This document shows positions 17,477 through 25,388 of a stretch of DNA of 64,000 nucleotides, one piece after another. Source of the DNA: Desulfosporosinus fructosivorans (GTDB lineage: Bacteria > Bacillota > Desulfitobacteriia > Desulfitobacteriales > Desulfitobacteriaceae); contig NZ_SPQQ01000002.1 of the NCBI RefSeq assembly GCF_004766045.1, forward strand, positions 620,001 to 684,000. The letters run 5' to 3'. Both the position numbers and the translations under genes were made by a program. Numbering within the stretch: the first letter of the stretch is position 1; every line of letters starts with the position of its first letter. Under the pieces are notes generated by a model. It ran no database searches, was not told where the DNA came from, and saw only the letters and a list, made by a program, of their open reading frames with translations.

Positions 17477-17507
17477 AGGGTATCACCTGGAGTCGACTCC
17501 AAGTCAA
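17477..17507 (-). promoter_or_regulatory. MerR-type promoter of the flavodoxin/aldo-keto reductase operon
   Basis: On the minus strand TTGACT (17507-17502), a 19-base spacer TGGAGTCGACTCCAGGTGA and TACCCT (17482-17477). The spacer contains the perfect dyad TGGAGTCGACTCCA. The overlong spacer and central dyad are the hallmark of MerR-family activation. No MerR gene with this obvious role is adjacent. Confidence 0.85.
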
Positions 17508-17672
17508 GAGGTTTTTACGTGATTTAACCTTTTAAAAGAACCTTTCTTCATCATTTCATCCATTATAGAAACCTCTTTTCTCTGAATTGGATTTTTTTCC
17601 ATTTGATGTACTTAGCTTACCGCCGAAATATTTACAAATTGCTTGAGAAATGTTTGAGAAATATTAATTTGT

Positions 17673-17702
17673 AAAAAAACAGCTCTCCATTTGGAAAGCT
17701 GT
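17673..17702 (-). terminator. Terminator after the kinase remnant
   Basis: On the minus strand ACAGCTTTCC-AAAT-GGAGAGCTGT is followed by seven T (17679-17673). It once ended the histidine kinase gene now left as a fragment. Confidence 0.85.
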
Positions 17703-17721
17703 CTATCGTTGCTGGTCTCTA

Positions 17722-18020
17722 TCATATTTTCAGTTTCACTGTGAAGACCGATCCTTTTCCCGGTTCGCTAGTGACCGTTATCCTACCGTCTAAAAGCTTG
17801 ATCGCCTGCCTGACCAAAGCAAGTCCTAACCCGTTACCCTCATTGGAGTGGGTCGTATCTTCCTTCCTGATAGAACTTGTCGAAGATGTGCTCCATTGCG
17901 TCTTTACTCATCCCGCGCCCGGTAACGGATACGGTGACACTGTCCTTACCGGAGATCTGCTTCAACGTGATCGTGCCGCCCGGTTCTCCAAATGATTTCT
18001 GTAAAGGTGTGAACAGTCTA
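17722..18020 (-). pseudogene. Histidine kinase ATPase-domain remnant, frameshifted
   Basis: Only the last 95 or so residues of a sensor kinase remain: PGGTITLKQISGKDSVTVSV, MSKDAMEHIFDKFYQ, then a frameshift near 17863, then THSNEGNGLGLALVRQAI (the G2 box) and SEPGKGSVFTVKLKI to the stop. The N-terminal sensor, HisKA domain and N-box are missing. It is truncated exactly where repeat copy B begins at 18021, so the repeat or its insertion may have cut the gene. Confidence 0.85.
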
Positions 18021-18170
18021 GAACGCCATCTCTCCACAGCTCATAAAGAATCCCTTCTTGATATCCCGCTCGGCCCGTTCTCAGAAGTTCCTCTTTTAAG
18101 GCATAAAGGAATATTTAAGTAAATCAAAAAGGTGGCAGGAAGAATTAGAGAAATTGAGAATGATCATTCT
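18021..18170. repeat. Dispersed repeat, copy B (about 150 bp)
   Basis: Same segment and orientation as 5964-6112, about 93 percent identical by eye. It abuts the truncated kinase gene on its left and unrelated sequence on its right. Confidence 0.85.
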
Positions 18171-18408
18171 TGACTGTCAGCTAACTGAGGAATTCAAGTG
18201 GGGTGTTCCTATTAGTACATTTTTATTGAAATGTCCATTTCGACCATAGGCTACTTTAATCGCTTCGCTATACTCATAATTATATTGATATTTCCTGAAA
18301 TTTATGGTTGACTTTTATTAGCGGGATTATCCTAAGAACGACGGTCAGCCAACAATATGCCTTGCTGTCCATTATCCATATATAAATAAAGCACTCAAGG
18401 AGAGTAGT
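18171..18408. other. Upstream region of the deformylase-like gene
   Basis: AT-rich, no gene seen. It includes TTGACTTTTATTAG near 18308, a possible promoter element, but the -10 spacing is poor. Confidence 0.4.
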
Positions 18409-18819
18409 ATGATTAGACCAATTTGTAAAGATATAATTATCTTAAGCCAGAAATCCGTTCCGGCAACCAAGGCGGATATGCCAGTGTTAGATGACCTCCT
18501 GGATACGTTACGAGCAAATGCAGATCGGTGTGTCGGCATGGCGGCTGACATGATCGGTGTCAATAAGCGCATCATCGCATTCAGCGTCGGGCCAATGAAC
18601 ATACCCATGATCAATCCGGTCATCACAAAGCGTGCCCGCCCGTATGAAACTGAGGAAGGCTGCCTGTCACTGGACGGCGTACGAAAAACTACCCGTTATC
18701 AGTCCATTGAGGTAGAGTTCTTCGACCGGAACTTCAAGCAACAGAAGCAGAACTTTACCGGCCTTGCTGCGCAGATCATTCAGCATGAGATCGATCACTG
18801 CGACGGAATCCTAATCTGA
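18409..18819 (+). CDS. Short peptide deformylase-like protein
   Basis: A 136-residue protein of the deformylase family, which removes the formyl group from new proteins using a metal held by one Cys and two His. Motif 2 EGCLSLDG (metal-binding Cys) and motif 3 QHEIDHCDG (two metal His and catalytic Glu) are intact. Motif 1 is CVGMAADMIGV, where classical enzymes have GxGxAAxQ: the Gln position is Met. At 136 residues it is shorter than the usual 150-190. The ATG at 18409 follows AAGGAGAG. It is flanked by non-coding DNA and ends at a terminator, so it is a single-gene unit. It may be an accessory deformylase or have a different amidase role. Confidence 0.85.
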   Translation: MIRPICKDIIILSQKSVPATKADMPVLDDLLDTLRANADRCVGMAADMIGVNKRIIAFSVGPMNIPMINPVITKRARPYETEEGCLSLDGVRKTTRYQSIEVEFFDRNFKQQKQNFTGLAAQIIQHEIDHCDGILI

Positions 18820-18866
18820 GCGTAGTAAGATGTTATTCACGTTTATTAGAACGCGACCATAAGCAT

Positions 18867-18940
18867 AATGTGCTACTCATATTTCAATTTGAGCAGCACA
18901 TTATCTATCTTAAGCCAAGTCTGAGACTTGGTTTTATTTC
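18867..18940 (+). terminator. Tandem hairpins ending the deformylase-like transcript
   Basis: A first stem (AATGTGCT.CTCA with TGAG.AGCACATT, 18867-18902) is followed by CCAAGTC-TGA-GACTTGG (18915-18931) and TTTTATTTC. The second is the stronger Rho-independent terminator. Confidence 0.8.
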
Positions 18941-19041
18941 TTGGGAACAACAAGCAAAACCACGAATATTAAACAATATTATCATATTACAATAAATAAT
19001 ATATTTTTAATCAATAATAATTTATTGGAATGCTCATTTTG

Positions 19042-19500
19042 TTACTCAAGCTTTAAAACCATTTCCTTTTCAACGCATTCAAATCCCAGTTTTTTGTACA
19101 TAGGAATTGCTTTTTCTTCTCCGTTTAAATAAATCTCTTTAACTCCGATTCTCTTAGCTGTCTCAATTGTTCTACTCATTAGTTCTTTAGCCAATCCTTG
19201 ACCTCGATATTCTTTAAGCGTGTATACACTAAAAATATAGCCTACTTTACCCATATGGTTATGCAATTTTGGAATTAAGTAATATACGCATAATATTACT
19301 ATTGAAATTATCTCACCGTCTTCTATTGCAAGATAACACACCATCGAATCACTATTGATGTGTTTTTCAAGATATTCAATAGTTGCTACTCTAAATTCAC
19401 AGGTCATCTCACTTCCATAAATCTCAAAGAGAAATTCCATTCTGCAATCTACAATTTTAAAAACATCGGCATATGTCGCAGCTCTTATTTCTATAGCCAA
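19042..19500 (-). CDS. GNAT-family N-acetyltransferase
   Basis: A 152-residue acetyltransferase that uses acetyl-CoA. The acetyl-CoA pyrophosphate loop is visible as YRGQGLAKELMSRTIETA near residues 100-118, followed by IYLNGEEKAIPMYKKLGFECVEKEMVL, the typical C-terminal strand-helix. The start is TTG at 19500 with GGAG about six bases upstream. It is a single gene between unrelated neighbours; the substrate cannot be deduced. Confidence 0.88.
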   Translation of the reverse strand: MAIEIRAATYADVFKIVDCRMEFLFEIYGSEMTCEFRVATIEYLEKHINSDSMVCYLAIEDGEIISIVILCVYYLIPKLHNHMGKVGYIFSVYTLKEYRGQGLAKELMSRTIETAKRIGVKEIYLNGEEKAIPMYKKLGFECVEKEMVLKLE

Positions 19501-19579
19501 ATCCTACTCCCCCTATCCTTACTTCGTATAATGCTACTAAATAGTTTCTTAAAGTATCATAAGGATAAATACGTTCAAT

Positions 19580-21118
19580 TTAAGACCCCGCCTTTAACGG
19601 AGGGCGAACTGAGTCTATGACAGACTTGGCATCAAAAAGATTCTTTAGAATTGCTTCCTGGTTATAAAGTGCGATCCCGTCAATATGCCTCCTGTCCATC
19701 ATCATATAATCTGTAGAATCTTTCAGATAGGGTGTGGGGCCCACCGAACAGAGAATATTGAACCCTTGATCGAGCAGGAACTGAAATTTGGGATTCCCAG
19801 GCAACACCGAGCTGCCAAACGGATAAACATAGATATTGGTTGGGCCGATCAGCGATCCCACTTCTTTTTTCCAACGCAGTGTGTCTTTCTCCAGACTTTG
19901 ATAAGACTCCGTCCGGGCATCCAGATGGCTGTAGCCGTGGGAGGCAAACGTCCAGCCGGTTGCTCTTAGTCGTTCGATAATCGCTAAAGCAGACTGCCGT
20001 TCTTCCTGATAAGAAGGGGAATCCAAGTCCTGGGTGTTATAACCTAAAATCCCGTAATAACCGGTAAACGCCAGAATCCCCTTGGCTCCCTGGAAGGAAA
20101 AGTCGGGATGCTTAGCGACAAAGGCATCGATAATCGGGATAACTTCATTATCATGAGATGTGACTTTCTCTCCGCTCGGGGATACGGAATAAGTCGCCAC
20201 CTTACCCTCAGAATCCAGAATGAGTTTACTAATCGTCCCATTCGTTGATTTATAATCCGGGTAATTAACATCATCGACTGACATGATGAGCGGTTTCTTG
20301 TTGGGAGGAAGCTTTAGCTCTTTATGCACCAAGACCGTTTTCCCGTTCTCTACTTTCTCATCATACAAAGCCTTGAAATCAATCAGAATATAATTGTTGG
20401 CATAGATTTGGTCGAAAATCTTCTTGAATTCACTCACAGTCACAAAATACTGATTAAATCCATTGGAATCCGCATCTCCATCAAAGGTCAGGGCCGGATA
20501 AGCCAGCAGCGGATGGAAAAAAATATGCTCTATCGGTCCATTATAAGGAACCAACCCAAGCTCTGCTTTCTCAGTTGCCGGTGCTTCCTGAGCTACCTGA
20601 TACTTATGAAGGTCGCTTTTTATTTGTGCATCATCCGGGTAATATGCTGACATACCGTTTAGGAGTCTGATCGCTTCCTGATAATCACCCTCTTTGCTTA
20701 CGACCTCTGCTTGAGCTAAATAATAAGAGTACATCTCCGTTGTCAACTTCTTAATCTGCTCTTGGGCAGTCTGATAATCTGCAGCATTTTTTGAGGTAAT
20801 TTTCTTGTACCATTCTATAGCCTTTAAATACTCCTTAGCGGCATAGGCTGTATTCCCCTTATCGAGACTGTCCCGGTCAGCCTCAGACTGAATCGCCCGA
20901 GCTTCATCTTCAATTTGCTTATCCTTTATGGCTTGCTGGGACTTTTGCTCCTGTTCCTGCAGCGCATCCGGTTCTGTCTGCGAAGGGCTTTGATTCTGTA
21001 ATACGTATTGGTTATACACGATTGGCACGGTAATACCTGTCAATACAACAAATGCCAGGAGAGCTATGATAATTGTCTTATGTGCGGCAAGGTTCAGTTT
21101 TGTTTGCAAGATGATCAT
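19580..21118 (-). CDS. Membrane-anchored TPR polysaccharide deacetylase
   Basis: A 512-residue protein. An N-terminal membrane anchor (about 12-35) leads to a Gln/Glu-rich coiled linker (40-75), TPR-like helices (about 78-165: NTAYAAKEYLKAIEWYKKI and EGDYQEAIRLLNGMSAYYP), then a NodB-type deacetylase domain. The metal Asp pair is in MSVDDVNYPDY (normally TFDDG), the zinc His pair in FASHGYSHLD, and YPFG is the later motif. It likely trims N-acetyl groups from peptidoglycan or another wall glycan at the outer face. The ATG at 21118 directly abuts AAAGGA; a TTG at 21109 has better spacing and may be the true start. Confidence 0.87.
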   Translation of the reverse strand: MIILQTKLNLAAHKTIIIALLAFVVLTGITVPIVYNQYVLQNQSPSQTEPDALQEQEQKSQQAIKDKQIEDEARAIQSEADRDSLDKGNTAYAAKEYLKAIEWYKKITSKNAADYQTAQEQIKKLTTEMYSYYLAQAEVVSKEGDYQEAIRLLNGMSAYYPDDAQIKSDLHKYQVAQEAPATEKAELGLVPYNGPIEHIFFHPLLAYPALTFDGDADSNGFNQYFVTVSEFKKIFDQIYANNYILIDFKALYDEKVENGKTVLVHKELKLPPNKKPLIMSVDDVNYPDYKSTNGTISKLILDSEGKVATYSVSPSGEKVTSHDNEVIPIIDAFVAKHPDFSFQGAKGILAFTGYYGILGYNTQDLDSPSYQEERQSALAIIERLRATGWTFASHGYSHLDARTESYQSLEKDTLRWKKEVGSLIGPTNIYVYPFGSSVLPGNPKFQFLLDQGFNILCSVGPTPYLKDSTDYMMMDRRHIDGIALYNQEAILKNLFDAKSVIDSVRPPLKAGS

Positions 21119-21260
21119 TCCTTTGGCTCAAAATTGATCTGCGATATTTCTCTATTTTAGTATAAAATTCGCCATAAAATCGTCATCTCCTGTTACCTCG
21201 AACAAAAGGGGTTGAATATTTAGCCATAGGACTTGTCCTCCAAACCCCAGCAATTTGAAG

Positions 21261-21308
21261 CGCGAATTAAAACCTCTCCGCTATTGGCTGGAGAGGCTTT
21301 AATTCGCG
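21261..21308. terminator. Long inverted repeat between deacetylase and RyR-ATPase genes
   Basis: CGCGAATTAAAACCTCTCC and GGAGAGGCTTTAATTCGCG form an 18-19 bp stem with one mismatch. It lies just downstream of the RyR-ATPase gene and could end it, though no long T-run follows. Confidence 0.6.
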
Positions 21309-21344
21309 TTCGATGTATTGTGAGCTTGCTCTTTTTGGGGAAAA

Positions 21345-23927
21345 TTAAAGTGCAGTCTCACAATAAGATAGAAACTTGAGTCGCTCTATCTTAAAGTTTG
21401 AATTTGCCAAGATTTCTGGCCAAAATTTAATCGTTACAATTAACTCATTCCTGTTATTGTCGGATAATTTTTTCCAAGGTACTAGTAAAGGGTGCAATTT
21501 TCTCTCTTCATCTATAATAGTATCTAGTTTCCATCCAGCTTCCTTTTTTTGAAGTAACCAACGTTCATGCTCGTATTCAGCTAAAGTCATTAATTCACGT
21601 TCAGTAAATGTTACAGCTTCGAGCTTTTCCTTAACAGAGATAATATCGTAATCGATCCTATGCAAAGCATCAGGAATATGCTTTATTTGTTCGTATATAG
21701 ACTCTTTGTGTTCATTACAAAGAGTTTCCCATGATTCTATACAATTTGATTTTGATTCGTTCTTATCTTTGATCAGCAAAGTATGCCTATGAAGATCCAT
21801 TGCCAGACTTTCAAATTTCTCACTATAGAAAGCATCATGCATTAAACGACGTAAAAATTGTTCTTCATCAACATGTAATTTTAACTGTTCTTTAGAAGGC
21901 AAGTGTGATTGCTCCCATTTTTTACTGTCGGTTAGCATACTCATCTCTAAGATGGCTTCCATTGATCTTGATTCATGCTTATATCGTGTAACTTTGAGCA
22001 TTGCTCGTAAAATACCATTATCTATTTGAGCTTCACCTCGCTCATTTAATAGATGAGGTACTTTGCGTTCTAGTAGTGATCGTAATAGCATTGCTCTACG
22101 AACAATGAATAATTGATCCTTCTGTTCATCTGTTTGATTAGGTCCGAGAATATTTACGTACCCTCTTAGACGACTTACAAAGTCTGGACCTTTAGCACTT
22201 TGAAAGTCTATTAGAAATTGTTTATGTTCCAATTCATCCGTAATATCTTCTCCGCCAAATTCTTTAAATGTACTACTGGTGCCACCGGCAAATACAAAAA
22301 TAGCTTTTCCAATAGGATGTATAGAATCGCCTTCTTTAAATTCCCCATCCTGCATAGGTGCTAAGAAATACTTTAGCCAGCCCAGATTCCCTTCAAAAGC
22401 CGAATCAAATTCGTCAAAAAATATTAGTGGAACCCTTCCCTTCAGGCAAAGGTCTCGGACTTTATGGAAGGCCGCAAATAAGTCCTTCACTGATTGAAAT
22501 TGAGATAAATTAAAATTCAATTTATCCGTAAAATCAGGGGCAATACTGGAAGCTACTTCTGCTACCCCAAAGGATTTTCCGGACCCTGGTGTTCCAAATA
22601 CAGCAATACACAGCGGACGAACCGTATTTTTCGTAGAAATATACTCCGTCATTAGGTTTTTGATGCTTCGATAACCCTCAATTTCTGCCCTGTCAACCGT
22701 TTTTAATTTGCCAAATTGTGCTATGGGTATAAACTTGAGGGCACTTTTTTCACCACTTTTGACGATATTATAAGCTATGTCTGCTAAACTACTAGAACTC
22801 TTGTCTTTAATAATATACCAGTCAGTCTCATAGTCTGAAGTAGTATTTGTATCACGTATTAGTACATCTTGAATATGCTCTTTGCAGACAAAATCGTTTT
22901 CGACTTCCTTAAATATTAATGGATTAGGAAAAGCGCTTTCCTCAATATTTTCACCAAAACCATAAACGAAATACTTTTGCGCAGCAACAATGCCTTCGCG
23001 TATACCTTCCCCTATTGATTTACTAAGTTCTTCATTATTACAAATTCCTGTAGCTATCTTACGGGACAGCGCAGCAACAAAGCAAGAGGTTAGTCCAAAC
23101 ATTTTGCCTTGATTGTCTTTGATAAAACCTCCTTCAAATTCATACGTTAAGAAATACAATTGAGATTCCGCTACTCCTTTATTTTGATAATATATAGCAC
23201 CTTCAAGGCCAAAAGGTACTATAAGATGATGACAGTGGGCAAGGAAGGCCAGGTCTGGGTTATGACTGATTTGCCACACAAAATCCTGCGCCGTTTTTTC
23301 CCAAGAAAGACTTTTACTAATATTTACTCCTTTTGCTCGTAAATCATCACTATTGATAACGACAATGGTATTTTGAATATGGAAATCTCTTATATTATGC
23401 CAAAGCTTACTAGAACTGGTGGGATGATTCACCTTATATATTACAATAGGTGATTTTCCAGGTGTTTTTATTGCTAAAGGCCAGAATTCTTCGTTAGCAT
23501 TAAAACCGTTATTCTCATCATCCAATATGACCATATCTGCACTTTGGTCATCATCTATGATCGGTAGTAACATAGGCATACCAGAAGTCAGTCCTGTAAA
23601 TCCAAGATAGCGACTGATGCGGTAGACTTTGTGATTATCATTTTTATTGAGAGTTTCAGGAAAAAGCTCTAACTCAACAGTAGAACGAAGAAGTTCTTTG
23701 GGCAACGCAGCTTCGATGTCTTGAATTTGCGGTGAACTTATTGAAGCCTGAGTTGCTAGAGTTACAAACTTTGACAAAAGTAGTGCCTCTCCATTTTTAA
23801 AACTATTGTGGACATGTGGATAAGACTGCCAATTCAAACCCTGAGTACACTGTTGATCAGTTCTCCACTGTAATAAATTTACACATATGTCTCCTGACAC
23901 AACAATTTTAAAACATATATTTCCCAT
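21345..23927 (-). CDS. Sugar-kinase-like / AAA+ ATPase / RyR-domain protein
   Basis: An 860-residue multidomain protein. Residues 1-300 resemble a degenerate PfkB/ribokinase fold (start IVVSGDICVNLLQW; GLTSCFVAALSRKIA where active kinases have the GAGD motif, here without the catalytic Asp). Residues 430-600 are an AAA+ core: Walker A GTPGSGKS (445-452), Walker B LIFFDEFD (501-508), a sensor-like FAGGTSS, and RLRGY as a possible arginine finger. Residues 783-840 (YEHERWLLQKKEAGWK ... LHPLLVPWKKL) are a clear RyR domain, shared with ryanodine-receptor repeats. RyR modules may recognise nucleotides or modified ligands, but the bacterial role is unknown. The ATG at 23927 follows AAAGGGG. It neighbours an Rpn nuclease gene. 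A defence or stress-sensing ATPase is an inference. Confidence 0.8.
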   Translation of the reverse strand: MGNICFKIVVSGDICVNLLQWRTDQQCTQGLNWQSYPHVHNSFKNGEALLLSKFVTLATQASISSPQIQDIEAALPKELLRSTVELELFPETLNKNDNHKVYRISRYLGFTGLTSGMPMLLPIIDDDQSADMVILDDENNGFNANEEFWPLAIKTPGKSPIVIYKVNHPTSSSKLWHNIRDFHIQNTIVVINSDDLRAKGVNISKSLSWEKTAQDFVWQISHNPDLAFLAHCHHLIVPFGLEGAIYYQNKGVAESQLYFLTYEFEGGFIKDNQGKMFGLTSCFVAALSRKIATGICNNEELSKSIGEGIREGIVAAQKYFVYGFGENIEESAFPNPLIFKEVENDFVCKEHIQDVLIRDTNTTSDYETDWYIIKDKSSSSLADIAYNIVKSGEKSALKFIPIAQFGKLKTVDRAEIEGYRSIKNLMTEYISTKNTVRPLCIAVFGTPGSGKSFGVAEVASSIAPDFTDKLNFNLSQFQSVKDLFAAFHKVRDLCLKGRVPLIFFDEFDSAFEGNLGWLKYFLAPMQDGEFKEGDSIHPIGKAIFVFAGGTSSTFKEFGGEDITDELEHKQFLIDFQSAKGPDFVSRLRGYVNILGPNQTDEQKDQLFIVRRAMLLRSLLERKVPHLLNERGEAQIDNGILRAMLKVTRYKHESRSMEAILEMSMLTDSKKWEQSHLPSKEQLKLHVDEEQFLRRLMHDAFYSEKFESLAMDLHRHTLLIKDKNESKSNCIESWETLCNEHKESIYEQIKHIPDALHRIDYDIISVKEKLEAVTFTERELMTLAEYEHERWLLQKKEAGWKLDTIIDEERKLHPLLVPWKKLSDNNRNELIVTIKFWPEILANSNFKIERLKFLSYCETAL

Positions 23928-24099
23928 AGTCCAAACCCCTTTAACATTAGAATAATTCTATTTTATATCATAATTATATAATAAGTTTGAACTCATTCAT
24001 ACTGCGCTTTTGTCAATAAGCTATTTCTTTTACCAAACTTTTGCAGCTGAATTTATGCAGTTGTACACGGACAACCTTTGCGGTCTAATCATCAACGAG

Positions 24100-24145
24100 A
24101 AAAATGTACTCTTTCACCCGCTGTACAGAAGGGTTAAAGAGTACA
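24100..24145 (-). terminator. Terminator of the Rpn nuclease gene
   Basis: TGTACTCTTTCACCC (24105-24119) pairs with GGGTTAAAGAGTACA (24131-24145). On the minus strand TTTTT follows (24104-24100). It insulates the nuclease gene from the RyR-ATPase gene. Confidence 0.8.
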
Positions 24146-24164
24146 TTTCCTGTTTATATTTCAG

Positions 24165-24191
24165 CAAAGGGGACTGGTGCGTTGTTTGGTA
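24165..24191. repeat. REP-like half element
   Basis: AAGGGGACTGGTGCGTTGTTT closely matches the left half of the palindrome at 32651-32697 (AAGGGGACAGGGTGCGTTGTTT). Such GGGGACAGG elements are typically associated with REP-associated (Y1) transposases, a fragment of which is at 57440. Confidence 0.5.
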
Positions 24192-24197
24192 AGGGAA

Positions 24198-25112
24198 TCA
24201 TTTTATTTCCCTAACCTCTTTCTCTGATATTCCTACAATTTCAGAGATTACACGAATATCCATTCCCCTATTTAATAAATTTTTGGCCACTTCCAACTTA
24301 TTCTCTCTTATGCCTTCTTTTATACCTTCTTTTATACCTTCCTCTTTACCTTCTTTTATCGCTTTCAGTAGCCTCAACTCTGCTTCTCTTATAGCTGCCT
24401 TCTCATCTAAAACCGCTTTACGTCTTGCGAAATAAACTTCTCGCACTTCAGGATCTGCACTCGATTTTTCCCATTCTTCCATCGCTTGATTTAACACAGG
24501 ATCTTGCATTGCGATCTCCTCCAAGGTCTTAAATATTTCTTCATCGTCTGAGCCCTCCAAAAGGAATAACCAACGTACTAAGGCGTCCTCCCAAGGACTA
24601 ACCAACCTTTCTCGCCACTTTACCAGGAGTTTAGGCAATTCCATAAAATGTATTTCCAGTGCCTCTGTCAGTTCAAAACACTCTTCAATCTCGAAAAGTC
24701 TAAATACACTATGGTAATTCCTTGTCTGTTTAATGTAATTAAAATCTAAAATATTTATCGTAATTGTCTTTGCTAACTCTTGGTATGCCATTCCTTCGTG
24801 CATTTGATGAGTGTACATTTTTGCCCAGTAAAAAAGTGTTCGTTTTTCCATATCATATTGGTTTGCCAATTGGATTTCAATATTAACTTGAACTCCCTCG
24901 GCTGTCACTGCCCGGATATCTAGCAAAGATTTTTTATCTTCTTTATATTCTTTGTTAAGTTCAGTATTCAATAAAACAACTGTTGTAATTTGATCTTCCT
25001 TAGGAAGTTTGAGCGTAGCATTTAAGAACGCTATAAGAATCCTCTCGTTACCCAGTTTGCCAAAAATAAGCTTAAACGCATAATCTACCTTCAGATCGAT
25101 TAACTGTCTCAT
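24198..25112 (-). CDS. Rpn-family PD-(D/E)XK nuclease (recombination-promoting, transposase-like)
   Basis: A 304-residue protein of the Rpn/YhgA-like family. The N-terminus LKVDYAFKLIFGKLGNERILIAFLNATL is characteristic. The nuclease core is LLDIRAVTAEGVQVNIEIQLANQ (catalytic Asp, then Glu-x-Gln). The C-terminal quarter is helical and contains a run of KEGIKEGIKEGI repeats, usual in this family, followed by MDIRVISEIVGISEKEVREI. Rpn proteins cut DNA non-specifically and are now linked to phage defence; they are mobile or variable genes. The ATG at 25112 follows GGGGAG. It is encoded upstream of the RyR-ATPase gene in the same direction, with a terminator between them. Confidence 0.88.
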   Translation of the reverse strand: MRQLIDLKVDYAFKLIFGKLGNERILIAFLNATLKLPKEDQITTVVLLNTELNKEYKEDKKSLLDIRAVTAEGVQVNIEIQLANQYDMEKRTLFYWAKMYTHQMHEGMAYQELAKTITINILDFNYIKQTRNYHSVFRLFEIEECFELTEALEIHFMELPKLLVKWRERLVSPWEDALVRWLFLLEGSDDEEIFKTLEEIAMQDPVLNQAMEEWEKSSADPEVREVYFARRKAVLDEKAAIREAELRLLKAIKEGKEEGIKEGIKEGIRENKLEVAKNLLNRGMDIRVISEIVGISEKEVREIK

Positions 25113-25388
25113 AACGATATTCTCCCCAAACTTTGATATACCTTAATCATACCATAATATGGGGAATCAGTATATTGTCAGAGGGCGGCTTGGGTACAAA
25201 AATACCTGTGGAACCCTTAACTGATTTTTTTGTGCCTTCTGTCTCATGATTCCGAAGATAGGCCTGCATGATTTGATCTCTCCTGTCACATAGAACAAAA
25301 ATTTGGCCCCCGAATCCCATCTAAAAGGGTCCATCTGAGGTCCAAAAGAATCCAAGACCTACGAGCGCGCAGAAAAAACTCTCCGCTA
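25113..25388. other. Gap with imperfect copy of the 21.2-kb intergenic sequence
   Basis: No credible gene. Bases about 25275-25386 resemble 21183-21283 (CTCCTGT.AC...GAACAAAA and later GCGCG..A..AAAA.CTCTCCGCTA), so similar sequence flanks both ends of the RyR-ATPase/Rpn block. Confidence 0.5.
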
